This document shows, piece by piece, positions 42,702 to 52,572 of a stretch of DNA of 64,000 nt. The DNA comes from Victivallis lenta (lineage in GTDB: Bacteria; Verrucomicrobiota; Lentisphaeria; Victivallales; Victivallaceae). The notes below the pieces were generated by a model. It had not been told where the DNA came from. It saw only the letters and a list, made by a program, of their open reading frames with translations, and did no database searches. The DNA lies in NCBI RefSeq assembly GCF_009695545.1, contig NZ_VUNS01000001.1, positions 1 to 64,000 on the forward strand, given 5' to 3'. The first letter of the stretch is position 1. Each line of letters opens with the position of its first letter. Position numbers and translations under genes: made by a program.

Positions 42702-43582
42702 TTGTCAGCCTCGATATCGAGCGAAATGTCGGCCGCCTTGACCGAGTGGGTCAGAGCCCCGCTCGAGACATAATCCACCCCGAGTCTGCCGATCCGCGGC
42801 AGGCGCTCGAGCGTGATGCCGCCGGAGGCTTCGAGTTTCGAGCGGCCCGCGACGATCCTGACCGCCTCAGCCATCATCTCGTCGGACATATTGTCGAGCA
42901 TGATGTATTCGGCGCCGGCCTCGACGGCTTCGCGGACCTCGTCGAGACTGTCCGCCTCGACCTCGATTTCGAGCTCGGGATACTTTGCACGGGCGCGCCC
43001 GACAGAGCGGGCGATGCCGCCCGCGCCTTCCATCGCGGCAAGCTCGCGGTGATTGTCCTTGATCATGACCCGGTCGTAAAGGCCGATGCGGTGGTTCGTC
43101 GCACCGCCGACCGCGACCGCATACTTTTCAAGGTTGCGGTAACCGGGCGTCGTCTTGCGCGTATCGAGGATCTCGGTTCCGGTCCCTTCCAGCGCCGCCG
43201 CGTACTTCGAAGCGGTCGTCGCCACGCCGCAGAGCCGCTGCAGAAAATTCAGCGCGGTCCGTTCCGCGACGAGAATGCCGCGCGCCGGACCGGAAACCTC
43301 AGCGATGACTTCACCGTATTCGCAGGTGTCCCCGTCGTCCTTCATGGTCCGGAACTGCAGGCGCGGCTCGACCATTTTGAACACACGTTCGGCGATCTGG
43401 ATTCCGGCCAGCACCATCTTCGGCTCCTTGCAGCGCAGCACGGCGGTGGCGGTCGCCTCTTCCGGAACGACCGAAGCGGTCGTCACGTCTCCGGTCGTAT
43501 CGAGATCCTCGTTGAGCGCAAGCTCGATCAACAGGTCCGCACGCCCCCAGTCGATTTGCGGAACCGCATCTTCCTGATTCAT
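42698..43582 (-). CDS. nadC: Nicotinate-nucleotide pyrophosphorylase (quinolinate phosphoribosyltransferase)
   Basis: A 294-aa enzyme making nicotinate mononucleotide from quinolinate in de novo NAD synthesis. Signatures include LNEDLDTTGDVTTASVVP, ERTALNFLQRLCGVATTASKYA, the TRKTTPGYRNLEKYAV motif that binds phosphoribosyl diphosphate, GGATNHRIGLYDRVMIKDNH, and LEASGGITLERLPRIG. I choose MNQED as start since AAAGGA lies five bases upstream; a start nine codons earlier lacks a site. It overlaps ruvA by 4 bp. Confidence 0.95.
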   Translation of the reverse strand: MNQEDAVPQIDWGRADLLIELALNEDLDTTGDVTTASVVPEEATATAVLRCKEPKMVLAGIQIAERVFKMVEPRLQFRTMKDDGDTCEYGEVIAEVSGPARGILVAERTALNFLQRLCGVATTASKYAAALEGTGTEILDTRKTTPGYRNLEKYAVAVGGATNHRIGLYDRVMIKDNHRELAAMEGAGGIARSVGRARAKYPELEIEVEADSLDEVREAVEAGAEYIMLDNMSDEMMAEAVRIVAGRSKLEASGGITLERLPRIGRLGVDYVSSGALTHSVKAADISLDIEADK

Positions 43583-43647
43583 TTCCATCCTTTCTTCTCT
43601 CTCTATCATTCACCGGCCCGGCGGCCGGATTCGTTTTCCCCGGGAAA

Positions 43648-44121
43648 TCAATCTTCCGTGAAAGCCGCGCAGAGCCCGGCCGCGTCGGCGCAGCCGAACA
43701 CGCGTTCCCGGAAACCGTCCTCTTTCAGAAGGGAACTCAGCCGGGAAAGCACACGCAGGTAAAGTTCATGCTGGTCGGTGCGGGCCACAATCATCACGAC
43801 CAGGCGGACCGGCACCGCGTCCGGGCTGCCGTAGTCGGCGACGCCCCCGCGAACCAGCGCGGCGGCGATCTCCAGGCCGTGCACCGAAGCGAGCCGGACA
43901 TGCGGGATGGCGACGCCGAACCCGATGCCGGTGCTCAGCAGACGCTCCCGGGCATGGATGCCCCGGGCGATTTCACACTCCTCCCCCGCACCGCCGGGAC
44001 CGGACAACAGCCGGATCAGCTTGTCGAGCACCTCGCGCTTGCCGGCCCGTTCGAGCACAATGCACCGTTCCGGCCGCAGACAGCCGGATAATCGAAACGC
44101 TCCGTCGGAGGAATCGTCCAT
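43648..44121 (-). CDS. PTS EIIA domain protein (fructose/nitrogen family)
   Basis: A 157-aa single EIIA domain of the mannitol/fructose family. The phosphorylatable histidine is in GIGFGVAIPHVRL (His74). GAGEECEIARGIHARERLLSTGI and the late VRLVVMIVARTDQHELYLRVLSRLSSLL are typical of this family. No EIIB or EIIC partner is nearby. It may be a regulatory PtsN-type protein. I start at MDDSSDGAF, just upstream of the conserved domain, since the long open frame to 44667 is antisense to the peptidase gene. Confidence 0.85.
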   Translation of the reverse strand: MDDSSDGAFRLSGCLRPERCIVLERAGKREVLDKLIRLLSGPGGAGEECEIARGIHARERLLSTGIGFGVAIPHVRLASVHGLEIAAALVRGGVADYGSPDAVPVRLVVMIVARTDQHELYLRVLSRLSSLLKEDGFRERVFGCADAAGLCAAFTED

Positions 44122-44240
44122 TGTTCGGTAACGCCTTTCATGCAAAACGGAAGGAACAGACTGTTCATCCCTAATATACAGCCGTTTCCCGGAAAAGTAA
44201 AGGGGATGCGGCAATTTTCGGAAATCCGGCCCGGCCCCCG

Positions 44241-45347
44241 TTACAATTCGAGAAAATCTTCGAGCTCGGTCAGGCATCGCGCCTCCCCGGAAGGGGCGAG
44301 CCAGACAAGGTCCTCCAGGCGGATGCCGCCCCACTCCGGATAGTACAGCCCCGGCTCGACCGTGACGACCTCGCCGCCCCGGAACGGCACGTTGTTGCGC
44401 AGCGAGAGCCGCGGGGCTTCGTGAATATCGAGCCCGACGCCGTGCCCGAGCCCGTGGAAAAAGCCGAACGCGGCCTTCTCCCCTTCGCCGGTATGGAAAC
44501 CGGCCTTCTCCATGCTTTCCGCCGCCGCCCGGTGAATCTCCGCGGGGTCGGCGCCGATCGCGATGAGCGATTTGCCGAGCTCGCGGGCGGCGAGCACCGC
44601 ATCGTAAGCGCGCTTGACGAGGTCGGAAGCGCGCCCGCGCACGACGGTCCGGGTCAGGTCTCCCCAATATCCGCTGCAGGCGGAACGCGGGAAAATATCC
44701 ATGACGATCGGACGGTCCGCAAACAGCGGCCCGGAACCGATATTGTGCGGCTGCGCCCCCTGCTCGCCGCCGGCGCAGATCGTGCCGGTCGGCAGCATGC
44801 CGAGCCGCACCATCTCCACGTCGATCTCGCCGCGCAGGATTTCGCTGGTCAGGATTTCGCCGTTCCAGACCAGCCGCCCCGAGCGGTCGACATCGGTTTC
44901 ACGCAGCACGGCGAACGCGCGGCGGCAGCCGGCCTCGCCGGCGCGCTGCGAACGGACGATCTCCTCGACCTCTTCCGGGCGCTTCCACTCCCGAGACGGA
45001 AAGAAAGCCCCCGTCTCCGGCACCACTTTGAAACCGTTCTCGCGCAGCCGGTCCGCAAGCGCAAGCGGGAAATCGGTGGGAACCAGAAACACACCGCTCC
45101 GCAGCATCGAGGCGATCCCGCTCAGAATCTCAAGCCGGTTCCGGCCGAACTCGGTCTCGGCGTGCACCTCGACGTCCCGCGGAGCCGAGTGGATCGCGCG
45201 GCCGTATTCGAGCGCCGACATGACGACTCCCCGGCGTGTGCCGTCGTCGAAGTAGATGAACTCGTCGGGCGTGGAAAATCCGGCCGCGTACCTGAGATCG
45301 GCGCACTGCTCGCCGGAGGCGACGATCAAACGAACGATTTTATGCAT
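44241..45347 (-). CDS. Xaa-Pro aminopeptidase family (M24) metallopeptidase
   Basis: A 368-aa cytosolic pita-bread-fold peptidase with a creatinase-like N-terminal domain (residues 1-140). Metal ligands are visible in order: DIFPRSACSGYWGDLTRTV (two Asp), HGLGHGVGLDIHE (His), VTVEPGLYY (Glu) and GGIRLEDLVWL (Glu). It would release N-terminal residues linked to proline. The start at MHKIVRLIVASGE is supported by GGGAGAGC upstream; the longer frame is not. It is divergent from plsY. Confidence 0.9.
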   Translation of the reverse strand: MHKIVRLIVASGEQCADLRYAAGFSTPDEFIYFDDGTRRGVVMSALEYGRAIHSAPRDVEVHAETEFGRNRLEILSGIASMLRSGVFLVPTDFPLALADRLRENGFKVVPETGAFFPSREWKRPEEVEEIVRSQRAGEAGCRRAFAVLRETDVDRSGRLVWNGEILTSEILRGEIDVEMVRLGMLPTGTICAGGEQGAQPHNIGSGPLFADRPIVMDIFPRSACSGYWGDLTRTVVRGRASDLVKRAYDAVLAARELGKSLIAIGADPAEIHRAAAESMEKAGFHTGEGEKAAFGFFHGLGHGVGLDIHEAPRLSLRNNVPFRGGEVVTVEPGLYYPEWGGIRLEDLVWLAPSGEARCLTELEDFLEL

Positions 45348-45449
45348 TTCAGCTCTCCCGTATTTGCAATAAACGCAATTCCGCGATATTTTATCGGAGA
45401 ATATAGTATCCCCGCGGGCGGGTTTCAATTAAGATTACGGGAGATTTTC

Positions 45450-46097
45450 ATGAATCTGGAATATTTCATCGTTCCGGCGGCCTCCTACCTGATCGGCTCG
45501 ATTCCGTTCGGCTACCTGATCGGGCGGCTGCACGGCATCGATATCCGCAAGGTCGGCAGCGGCAACATCGGAGCAACCAACGTCACGCGTTCGATCGGCA
45601 AAATCGCGGGAAAAATCTGCTTTTTCCTCGACTTCCTCAAGGGAGCGCTTCCGGTCGTCCTCGTCAACATGACCTTCGAGGAAAACACGGCGAATCTGGC
45701 CCTCGCGGCCGGGCTCGCGGTCATTCTCGGGCACGTGTTCCCGATCTATCTGCGCTTCAGGGGCGGCAAGGGGGTGGCGACTGCCGCCGGCGTCGCGCTG
45801 GCCCTCGCGCCGTATCCATTGCTCTGCGCGCTTGCGGTCTGGGTCGTGACCTTCCTGACCAGCCGCTACGTGTCGCTGGCCAGCATCGTCGCCGCCGCGT
45901 CGCTGCCGATCATCGCGGCGCTCTTCTTCGGGCTCGGGATCGGCACCCCCTTCCCGCTGGCCAATTCGACGGTATTCTTTTTCGCCCTCATCGCGTTTCT
46001 CGCGATCCTGCGGCACATATCCAACATCAAACGCCTGCTGAACGGCACCGAAAACCGCTTCGACAGCGGAGCCGGCAAGCGGGGGAGCGGCAAATGA
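45450..46097 (+). CDS. plsY: Glycerol-3-phosphate acyltransferase PlsY
   Basis: A 215-aa inner-membrane enzyme with five transmembrane helices that acylates glycerol-3-phosphate from acyl-phosphate, the first step of phospholipid synthesis. Conserved motifs are YLIGSIPFGYLIG, KVGSGNIGATNVTR (motif 1), FRGGKGVATAAGVAL (motif 2) and the terminal RHISNIKRLLNGTE (motif 3). The start follows GGGAG. Its stop overlaps the gpsA start (ATGA), placing both steps of glycerol-phosphate supply and use in one operon. Confidence 0.96.
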   Translation: MNLEYFIVPAASYLIGSIPFGYLIGRLHGIDIRKVGSGNIGATNVTRSIGKIAGKICFFLDFLKGALPVVLVNMTFEENTANLALAAGLAVILGHVFPIYLRFRGGKGVATAAGVALALAPYPLLCALAVWVVTFLTSRYVSLASIVAAASLPIIAALFFGLGIGTPFPLANSTVFFFALIAFLAILRHISNIKRLLNGTENRFDSGAGKRGSGK

Positions 46098-47086
46098 AAA
46101 TCGCGGTATTGAGCGACGGCGCCTGGGGCACGGCCCTCGCCATGAACCTGATCGACAACGGGCACGAAGTCGTGAGCTGGGGTCCGTTCCCGGACTATCT
46201 GGACGAGATGCGCGAAAAGCGCGAAAACGTCCGTTTCCTGCCCGGCGTGAAGCTGCCGGAAGCCCTGTCGTTCGAAGCCGATATCGGCAGGGCCGCCGAC
46301 GGCGCCGGGCTGCTGCTGCTCGCGACTCCGACGCAGTATCTGCGCGGGGTGCTCGACAAACTCAAGCCGCACTTCGACCCGCAGCGCCACCTGCTGCTGG
46401 ATGTGGCCAAGGGGATCGAAGTCGATTCCAGGCTGCTGATCAGCGAAATGGTGCGGCAGGTGCTCGGCCCGAACCGGTACGCGGTCCTCTCCGGGCCCAG
46501 CCACGCCGAGGAGGTGTCGCGGCGCGTGCCGACCGCCGTGGTCGCCGCTTCCGCGAATCCGGCCGACGCCGAACTTGTGCAGCAATTGTTCATCAACGAC
46601 AATTTCCGGGTCTATACCGGCAGCGATGTCGTCGGGGTGGAGCTCGGAGGAGCGCTCAAGAACGTCATGGCCATCGCGGCCGGCATCATCGACGGCATGA
46701 AGCTCGGGGACAATCCGAAAGCCGCGCTCATGACCCGCGGAATTTCCGAAATGGGCCGCCTCGGCGAACTGCTCGGCGGCAAGGCGCAGACCTTCTCGGG
46801 CCTGAGCGGAATCGGAGATCTGATCGTGACCTGCACCAGCGGACACAGCCGCAACCGGCACGTCGGCGAGGAGCTCGGCCGCGGCAAACGCCTGCCGGAA
46901 ATCCTCAGTTCCATGGGCATGGTCGTCGCCGAAGGCGTCACAACCGCCCGCGGCGCCTATACCCTCGCCCGCCGGACCGGCGCCGAAACCCCGATCATCG
47001 ACGAAATCCACGCAATCCTGTACGAAGACCGCAATGTTCCGGACGCGATCCGCAACCTGATGTCGCGCTCCGCCAAACCGGAATAA
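46094..47086 (+). CDS. gpsA: NAD(P)+-dependent glycerol-3-phosphate dehydrogenase
   Basis: A 330-aa dehydrogenase. The N-terminal Rossmann fold is slightly unusual (IAVLSDGAWGTALAMNLIDNGHEV, with SDGAWG where GxGxxG is common). It is followed by VAKGIEVDSR, SGPSHAEEV, the catalytic Lys in GVELGGALKNVMAIAAGIIDGM and FSGLSGIGDLIVTCTSGHSRNR. It makes glycerol-3-phosphate for the coupled PlsY. A hairpin follows the gene. Confidence 0.95.
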   Translation: MKIAVLSDGAWGTALAMNLIDNGHEVVSWGPFPDYLDEMREKRENVRFLPGVKLPEALSFEADIGRAADGAGLLLLATPTQYLRGVLDKLKPHFDPQRHLLLDVAKGIEVDSRLLISEMVRQVLGPNRYAVLSGPSHAEEVSRRVPTAVVAASANPADAELVQQLFINDNFRVYTGSDVVGVELGGALKNVMAIAAGIIDGMKLGDNPKAALMTRGISEMGRLGELLGGKAQTFSGLSGIGDLIVTCTSGHSRNRHVGEELGRGKRLPEILSSMGMVVAEGVTTARGAYTLARRTGAETPIIDEIHAILYEDRNVPDAIRNLMSRSAKPE

Positions 47087-47114
47087 CCGGAACTGAATTC
47101 AGATGCCGCAATGC

Positions 47115-47142
47115 CCGGAGGAGGCACTTCGTCCTCCTCCGG
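47115..47142. terminator. Bidirectional terminator-like hairpin between gpsA and argC
   Basis: CCGGAGGAGG and CCTCCTCCGG make a perfect 10-bp stem between convergent gene ends. The T-run is weak on both strands. Confidence 0.6.
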
Positions 47143-47162
47143 AAAATCCAGCGGCCGGAAAG

Positions 47163-48188
47163 TTACAGAAGACCTTCGGCTTCGTCGAGGCCGAAACGGA
47201 TGTTCATGCACTGGACGGCCTGGCCGGCGGCGCCTTTGGTCAGGTTGTCGATGCAGCTGGTAACGATGACCTTATTGGTGTGCGGATCGAGGTTGTAGCC
47301 GATTTCGCAGGTGTTGGTCATGAAGACGTACTTCGTATCGCTGGTCCGTCCGGGCGGAAGAATCCGGACGAACTGCTCGCTGCCGTAGGCCTGCGCGTAC
47401 ACTTCGCCGATCTTTTCGAGCGTAGTTCCGGGCATTGCATCCATGACAATGGTCGAGTTGATGCCGCGGTTCATCGGGGCGAGATGCGGAATGAAGTTGA
47501 TGGCCATCTCCGGAACTCCGGCGGCGACGGCCATCTCCTGCTCGATTTCGGGCAGGTGACGATGCCCGACCACGCCGTAGGCCTTCAGGCTCTCGTTGCA
47601 CTCCGGGAAAATATACGGAAGATCGACCTTGCGCCCTGCACCGGTCACGCCGGAACAGCTGGCGACGACGATCCCCTTCGGGCTGACGAGCCCGGCGGCG
47701 AGAAGCGGCGCGGTCGGCAGAATCGAACTGGTCGGATAGCATCCGGCGCAGGCCACGAGATCCGCCGTCCTCAGCTGCTCCCGATAACGCTCGGGCAGGC
47801 CGTAGACGGCCTTCCTGAGCAATTCAGGCGCCGGATGGTCCGCCTTGTAATACTCCTTGTACTTTTCCGGACTGCGGAGCCGGAAATCAGCCGAAATATC
47901 GAACACTTTGATTCCCGCGTTCAGCAGCGGAATCGCATATTCGGTCGCAAGGCCGTGCGGCAGCGCGAGGATCGCGGCATCGCACTTCGAAGCGATCGCC
48001 TCGACGTCGGGTTCGCAGAACACCAGCGGTGCGCCGGTAAAACGCGGGAACACGGTCGACACCGGCTCCCCGGCGCTTTTGCGCGAGGTGATGGCGGCGA
48101 CCTCCGCATTCTTATGCCGCAGAAGAATCCGCAACAACTCCTCTCCGGCATAGCCGGAAGCCCCGAAAACCGCAACTCTGACTTTCAT
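47163..48188 (-). CDS. argC: N-acetyl-gamma-glutamyl-phosphate reductase
   Basis: A 341-aa arginine-biosynthesis enzyme that reduces N-acetylglutamyl-phosphate to the semialdehyde. The NADP motif VAVFGASGYAGEELLRIL, the catalytic Cys in CAGCYPTSSILPTAPL and the later GVVGHRHLPEIEQEM and HLAPMNRGINSTI are clear. No other arg genes are adjacent; DUF349 and gpsA flank it. Confidence 0.96.
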   Translation of the reverse strand: MKVRVAVFGASGYAGEELLRILLRHKNAEVAAITSRKSAGEPVSTVFPRFTGAPLVFCEPDVEAIASKCDAAILALPHGLATEYAIPLLNAGIKVFDISADFRLRSPEKYKEYYKADHPAPELLRKAVYGLPERYREQLRTADLVACAGCYPTSSILPTAPLLAAGLVSPKGIVVASCSGVTGAGRKVDLPYIFPECNESLKAYGVVGHRHLPEIEQEMAVAAGVPEMAINFIPHLAPMNRGINSTIVMDAMPGTTLEKIGEVYAQAYGSEQFVRILPPGRTSDTKYVFMTNTCEIGYNLDPHTNKVIVTSCIDNLTKGAAGQAVQCMNIRFGLDEAEGLL

Positions 48189-48240
48189 CTTTCCTGATAT
48201 CCTTATATTTCAAAAGGCCGCAAACACGGCGGCCGCTCGG

Positions 48241-50343
48241 TTAACGCACTTTGCCGTACGCCCGGTCGAACCGTTCGAACGACGCCTCGAGGTCAGCCGC
48301 TTCGAGCAGCCCGGCGCCGACAAACTCCGAAAGCAGCTGCTTCGGGTCGACAACCTTGTTTCTCGCCTCGGCGCGGGCATTCGATGCCGCGAAGTTGCCG
48401 GCAATGGCCGCCGTAAGCTCGGCAGCGAGCGACAGTGCATCATCGGCCGCCGGCTTCGCCTCCTCTTCCGCTTCGATGCCGACCAGCTTTTCGAGCTCGG
48501 AACAGATCCGTTTGTGCTCGTGCATGGCCGAATCGAACGACTTTTCAAGCTTCTCCTTCGCCTTTTCGTCCCCGGCTGCGACCTGCCCGATCAGCTGGGC
48601 CGCGGCGGAAAGCTTCGGGAAACGGTCGAGATTTTCGACCGCAAGGCGCCCCTCCTCAAGCACAGCGCCGGACTTCACCTCTTCCCAGGCGGCGGCGAGC
48701 GAGCGGGCCACGCTCTTGGCCAGCGTCAGCTTGTCCGACAGGACCCGGGTGCGGGCGGCGCCGAGCGCGGCCTCAAACCGCTCGCCGGCCTTGATTTCGG
48801 CCGGGTAGGTCTTGCGGCAGCTGAGCTCCCTGAGTTCGCGGCGGATCGCCCTGTAGCGCGCATCGGCCGCGGCGGTATCGGTCAGGTCGGCGGCAAGCGC
48901 ATCGATTTCGGCCACAAGCTTCTTCGCCTGCTCTTCGCGTCCGGCGAAGGCCTCGCGCCGGCCGGAGAAGAATTTGTCCAGCGCGGCATTGAATTTTTCG
49001 GACAGTTCATGCTCGGCGCGGCCAGCGCGGCCGGCTGCCATATACTCGCTGCGGAGCTGTTTGGCACGCTGAACCGCGGCCGGGGAGTCGACCGACTGCT
49101 CCGCCAGCTGCTCTGCTTCGGCCAGAAGCCTGCGCTTAATTTCGGCGATGCCCTCGAACTTCGCATTGCGTTCGTCGAACCAGGCGCTGCGGGCGTTGAA
49201 AAATTTGTCCGCCGAGGCGCGGAAAGCCGTGAACAACGCCTTCTCCTGCGCGCCGGCGCCCGGAATCGCCTTCCAGGCGGCCTGCAGCTCCTTGAAGGCC
49301 GCGGCGGTCGCATTCCACTCGGTGGAATCGGCCAGCGCAGCGGCTTTTTCGCAGAGCTCCTGTTTGGCGGCGGCGGCCTGTTTGTGCTGCTGCCGCAGAT
49401 TCGCATAGTATTCGTCGACGCGGTGCTGGAGCTTTCGGGTCGCCTCCAGATAGCGCGGATTGATCTCTTCGGCCTTCGATTTCGGCACGGCGCCGAGCTG
49501 CTTCCACTTTTCCCGCAGCTCCTGCAGCCGCCGGGCCGCCTTCGGCAGCTCGGCCTCCGGCATTTCGGCCAGCCGGTCGAGTTCGTTGCAGAGGTCCTGC
49601 TTGAGCGTATAGCTCTCCCAGCGGGCCAGGTCGAGCGTCTCGTAATGCTGCGCGAGTTTCGCGGCGGCCTTCCGGTGCGCATCGTTGTATTTATCGGCGG
49701 CGGCCTTGGCCACTTTGCCGAGCGCAGCGTATTCGGCCTCGATCGCGGTCTTGCGCTCCTTCAGCAAATTCATATCCTCCCCGGCGGTCAGCGCGATCAG
49801 TTCCCCGGTGAGCTTTGCGGCGGCTTCGGAGCGCGCATTCTCCGCAGCGACTTCAGCCGCCATGCGCTCCTGAAGCGGCCGGAACTTGGCCATGAACGCC
49901 TCCTCGACGGACTCTTCGGCGGTCAGGCCGGCGGTGCAGGCCGCCCACTTCTTCCCGAGTTCGGCGACTTCGGCCGGAACCACGAGCTCGCCTGCGGCGA
50001 TCAGCCTGTCGAGTTCGAGATGAAGCGCGGCCGACTCGTTGATTTTCGCCTGGCGGGCACGGCGGCGCGCTTCGGCTTCGGCGGCGGCATCGTTCGCGGC
50101 CTTGACCGCAGCAGCAAACCGTTTGTCCAGAATCTCCGCATATTCAGGAGGGACTTCGGGCAGATCGTTCCATGCAGCTTCCAGCGAAGCGAGTTCCGCC
50201 GAATAATCCTCCACCGCCGCGGCAGGCAGCTCTTCGAGTTTGCGGCATACCTCTTCGCGCCGGTGCAGATGCTCGCGGAGTTCGCCTGACATGCCGCCGG
50301 CGGCGGCCCGATCGGTCTGTGGATTCTCGATTTGTTCGCTCAT
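48241..50343 (-). CDS. DUF349 repeat protein, long coiled-coil
   Basis: A 700-aa soluble protein built of Ala/Glu/Lys-rich helices with repeated DUF349 units; recognisable cores are LRELREKWKQLGAVPKSKAEEINPRYLEATRKLQHR and ELQAAWKAIPGAGAQEKALFTAFRASADKFFNAR. No enzyme motif is present. The start at MSEQIENPQ is chosen because the longer frame lacks a ribosome-binding site. The function is unknown. The GC-rich Ala-coding DNA produces a long open antisense frame, which I reject as a gene. Confidence 0.85.
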   Translation of the reverse strand: MSEQIENPQTDRAAAGGMSGELREHLHRREEVCRKLEELPAAAVEDYSAELASLEAAWNDLPEVPPEYAEILDKRFAAAVKAANDAAAEAEARRRARQAKINESAALHLELDRLIAAGELVVPAEVAELGKKWAACTAGLTAEESVEEAFMAKFRPLQERMAAEVAAENARSEAAAKLTGELIALTAGEDMNLLKERKTAIEAEYAALGKVAKAAADKYNDAHRKAAAKLAQHYETLDLARWESYTLKQDLCNELDRLAEMPEAELPKAARRLQELREKWKQLGAVPKSKAEEINPRYLEATRKLQHRVDEYYANLRQQHKQAAAAKQELCEKAAALADSTEWNATAAAFKELQAAWKAIPGAGAQEKALFTAFRASADKFFNARSAWFDERNAKFEGIAEIKRRLLAEAEQLAEQSVDSPAAVQRAKQLRSEYMAAGRAGRAEHELSEKFNAALDKFFSGRREAFAGREEQAKKLVAEIDALAADLTDTAAADARYRAIRRELRELSCRKTYPAEIKAGERFEAALGAARTRVLSDKLTLAKSVARSLAAAWEEVKSGAVLEEGRLAVENLDRFPKLSAAAQLIGQVAAGDEKAKEKLEKSFDSAMHEHKRICSELEKLVGIEAEEEAKPAADDALSLAAELTAAIAGNFAASNARAEARNKVVDPKQLLSEFVGAGLLEAADLEASFERFDRAYGKVR

Positions 50344-50512
50344 GGCTCCATCTTTTCCCGTTTTCGCAACCGCGGCCGATGGACGACCGCGGCCGGTTGA
50401 ATTGTAACGGACCGGCGGACCGGCCCAGTGGCATCTTTTCGTTCCAAAATCAGTACATCTCATAGATTATAATCCGTTTTCCATTTTTTTCCAACCGAAA
50501 CGGCCCTGCGGC

Positions 50513-50540
50513 TTGATTTTTCCGCAAAAAAAATTATATT
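50513..50540 (+). promoter_or_regulatory. Sigma-70-type promoter of htpG
   Basis: TTGATT (50513-50518) and TATATT (50535-50540) are 16 bp apart, 62 bp before the start codon. I see no CIRCE element. Confidence 0.65.
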
Positions 50541-50602
50541 TCATAATCCGGTAATCAATCACAGGGGGCCTGCGGACCCCTTCCATCTGAGGAGCAGTAC
50601 AA

Positions 50603-52510
50603 ATGGCAACAACCAGAGAATTCAAGACGGAAGTGCAGCAGCTGCTGAATCTGATGATTCATTCGCTGTACTCGAACCGGGATATTTTTCTGCGCGAACT
50701 CATTGCAAACGCGGCGGACGCGATCGACAAGGCGCGCTTCGAGAGCCTGACCACGCCGGAACTCGCCCGCGAATGGCAGATCCGCCTGAGCATCGACAAA
50801 GACGCCAAAACGCTGACCATCAGCGACAACGGCATCGGCATGACCGAAGAGGAGGTCGTCGAGAACATCGGCACCATCGCGAAGAGCGGAACCAAGGCGT
50901 TCCTGAAGATGCTTGAGGAGCAGGAGGACAACAAGGAACCGCTGCCGGAGCTGATCGGCCAGTTCGGCGTCGGCTTCTACTCCGCTTTCATGGTCGCGTC
51001 GAAGGTCGAGCTGGTGACCAAAAAGGCCGGCAGCGAACTCCCGGCGGTCAAGTGGACCAGCAGCGGCGAAGGCAGTTACGAAATCGACGCCGATACGCGG
51101 ACCGAGCAGGGCACGACGATCACGCTGCATCTGAAGGACGACGCAGCGCAGTATCTCGACAGCTGGAAGATCGGCGAAATCGTGCGGCGCTATTCGGACT
51201 TCATCGCCTACCCGATCGTCCTGCCGACCAAAAAGGTCAACGAGGACAAAACCGAAACGGTCGAAGACAAGGTGCTGAATTCGCAAAAGGCGATCTGGCT
51301 GCGCAAGTCCTCCGAAATCACCGAAGAGGAGTACAGGAGCTTCTACGGCCATCTGTCGCATATGGGCGGCGACTACCTGAAGGCGATCCACATTTCGGCG
51401 GAGGGAACGAGCGAATTCAAGGCGCTGCTGTTCCTGCCGAAGGAGGCGCCGTTCAATCTGCTGATGCCGGAGATCCAGAAGAAGGGGCTGCAGCTCTACG
51501 TCCGTCGCGTCTTCATCACCGACGAGTGCAAGGAGCTGATTCCGGACTATCTGCGGTTCGTCGCCGGCGTGGTGGATTCGAGCGACCTGCCGCTGAATGT
51601 GTCGCGTGAAATTCTGCAGGAGAATCCGCAGCTGCGCCGGATCGAGAAGGCGGTCGTGAGCCGGGTGCTCTCCGAACTCAGGAAGATGCTCGAAAACGAG
51701 CGCGAGGCCTATGCGGGGTTCTTCCGCGAATTCGGCCGCATCCTGAAAGAGGGCATCCACACCGATTACGCGAATGCCGAGAAGCTCAAGGATCTCGTCA
51801 TGTACGAGTCGATGAACACCGAGCCGGGCAAGATGATCACGCTCGAGGAGTACGTCACGGCGATGCCGGAAAGCCAGAAGGAGATCTATTACATCACCGG
51901 CGAAAAGCGCGAGGCGGTCGCCTCGTCCCCGGCGCTTGAGTACTTCAGGGCGCAGGGCTACGATGTGCTGTTCATGACCGATCCGATCGACGACTGGATC
52001 ATGCAGCAGATGTTCCAGTACAAAAAGAAGAGCTTCAAGTCGGTCGACAAGGGCGATTTCGAAGTCGAAGGCGCCGAAGAGATGATCAAACAGGCGCAGG
52101 AGAAATTCGCAAAACTGCTCGAATTCCTGAAAACGACGCTCGGCGACAGCGTCAGCGAGGTCCGTTTCTCGGCCCGGCTGACCGACAGCCCGTGCTGCCT
52201 GATCACCGAGGGCAACGCGCTTTCGCCGCATCTCGAGCGGCTGTTCAAGGCGATGCACCAGGAGATTCCGGAGAGCAAGCGGATTCTCGAGCTGAATCCG
52301 AAACATCCTCTGATCGAGGCGCTGTTCAAGGTTTATACCGCGAATGAAAACGCGCCGGAGCTGAAGACCTACGCGAAGGTGCTGTTCGACCAGTCGCTGC
52401 TGACCGAAGGAAGCCCGCTGCCGGACCCGGCGGCGTTTGCGAAGGAGGTCACCAACCTGCTGCTGCAGGGCCTCGGAGCCGGCGGCAAAGCCGATTCCGC
52501 CGAAAAATAA
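50603..52510 (+). CDS. htpG: Chaperone HtpG (Hsp90 family)
   Basis: A 635-aa bacterial Hsp90. The ATPase domain has EFKTEVQQLLNLMIHSLYSN, IFLRELIANAADAIDKAR (catalytic Glu), ISDNGIGMTEEEV, IGTIAKSGTKAFL and IGQFGVGFYSAFMVA. The middle domain has RVFITDECKELIPDYLRFVAGVVDSSDLPLNVSRE with the catalytic Arg, and the C-terminal dimerisation domain follows. It assists folding of client proteins in the cytosol. It has its own promoter and is followed by a tRNA gene. Confidence 0.97.
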   Translation: MATTREFKTEVQQLLNLMIHSLYSNRDIFLRELIANAADAIDKARFESLTTPELAREWQIRLSIDKDAKTLTISDNGIGMTEEEVVENIGTIAKSGTKAFLKMLEEQEDNKEPLPELIGQFGVGFYSAFMVASKVELVTKKAGSELPAVKWTSSGEGSYEIDADTRTEQGTTITLHLKDDAAQYLDSWKIGEIVRRYSDFIAYPIVLPTKKVNEDKTETVEDKVLNSQKAIWLRKSSEITEEEYRSFYGHLSHMGGDYLKAIHISAEGTSEFKALLFLPKEAPFNLLMPEIQKKGLQLYVRRVFITDECKELIPDYLRFVAGVVDSSDLPLNVSREILQENPQLRRIEKAVVSRVLSELRKMLENEREAYAGFFREFGRILKEGIHTDYANAEKLKDLVMYESMNTEPGKMITLEEYVTAMPESQKEIYYITGEKREAVASSPALEYFRAQGYDVLFMTDPIDDWIMQQMFQYKKKSFKSVDKGDFEVEGAEEMIKQAQEKFAKLLEFLKTTLGDSVSEVRFSARLTDSPCCLITEGNALSPHLERLFKAMHQEIPESKRILELNPKHPLIEALFKVYTANENAPELKTYAKVLFDQSLLTEGSPLPDPAAFAKEVTNLLLQGLGAGGKADSAEK

Positions 52511-52572
52511 TCCGCGCCCGCCCGGAACGCGCTTGAAAAACTGCCGTTCCGGGCGCATATTATGCAAATCAC

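Noticed and set aside
48514-50289. 591-codon frame antisense to the DUF349 gene
   Set aside because: Gly/Leu/Phe-rich reverse reading of Ala/Glu codons; DUF349 repeats on the other strand are clear.
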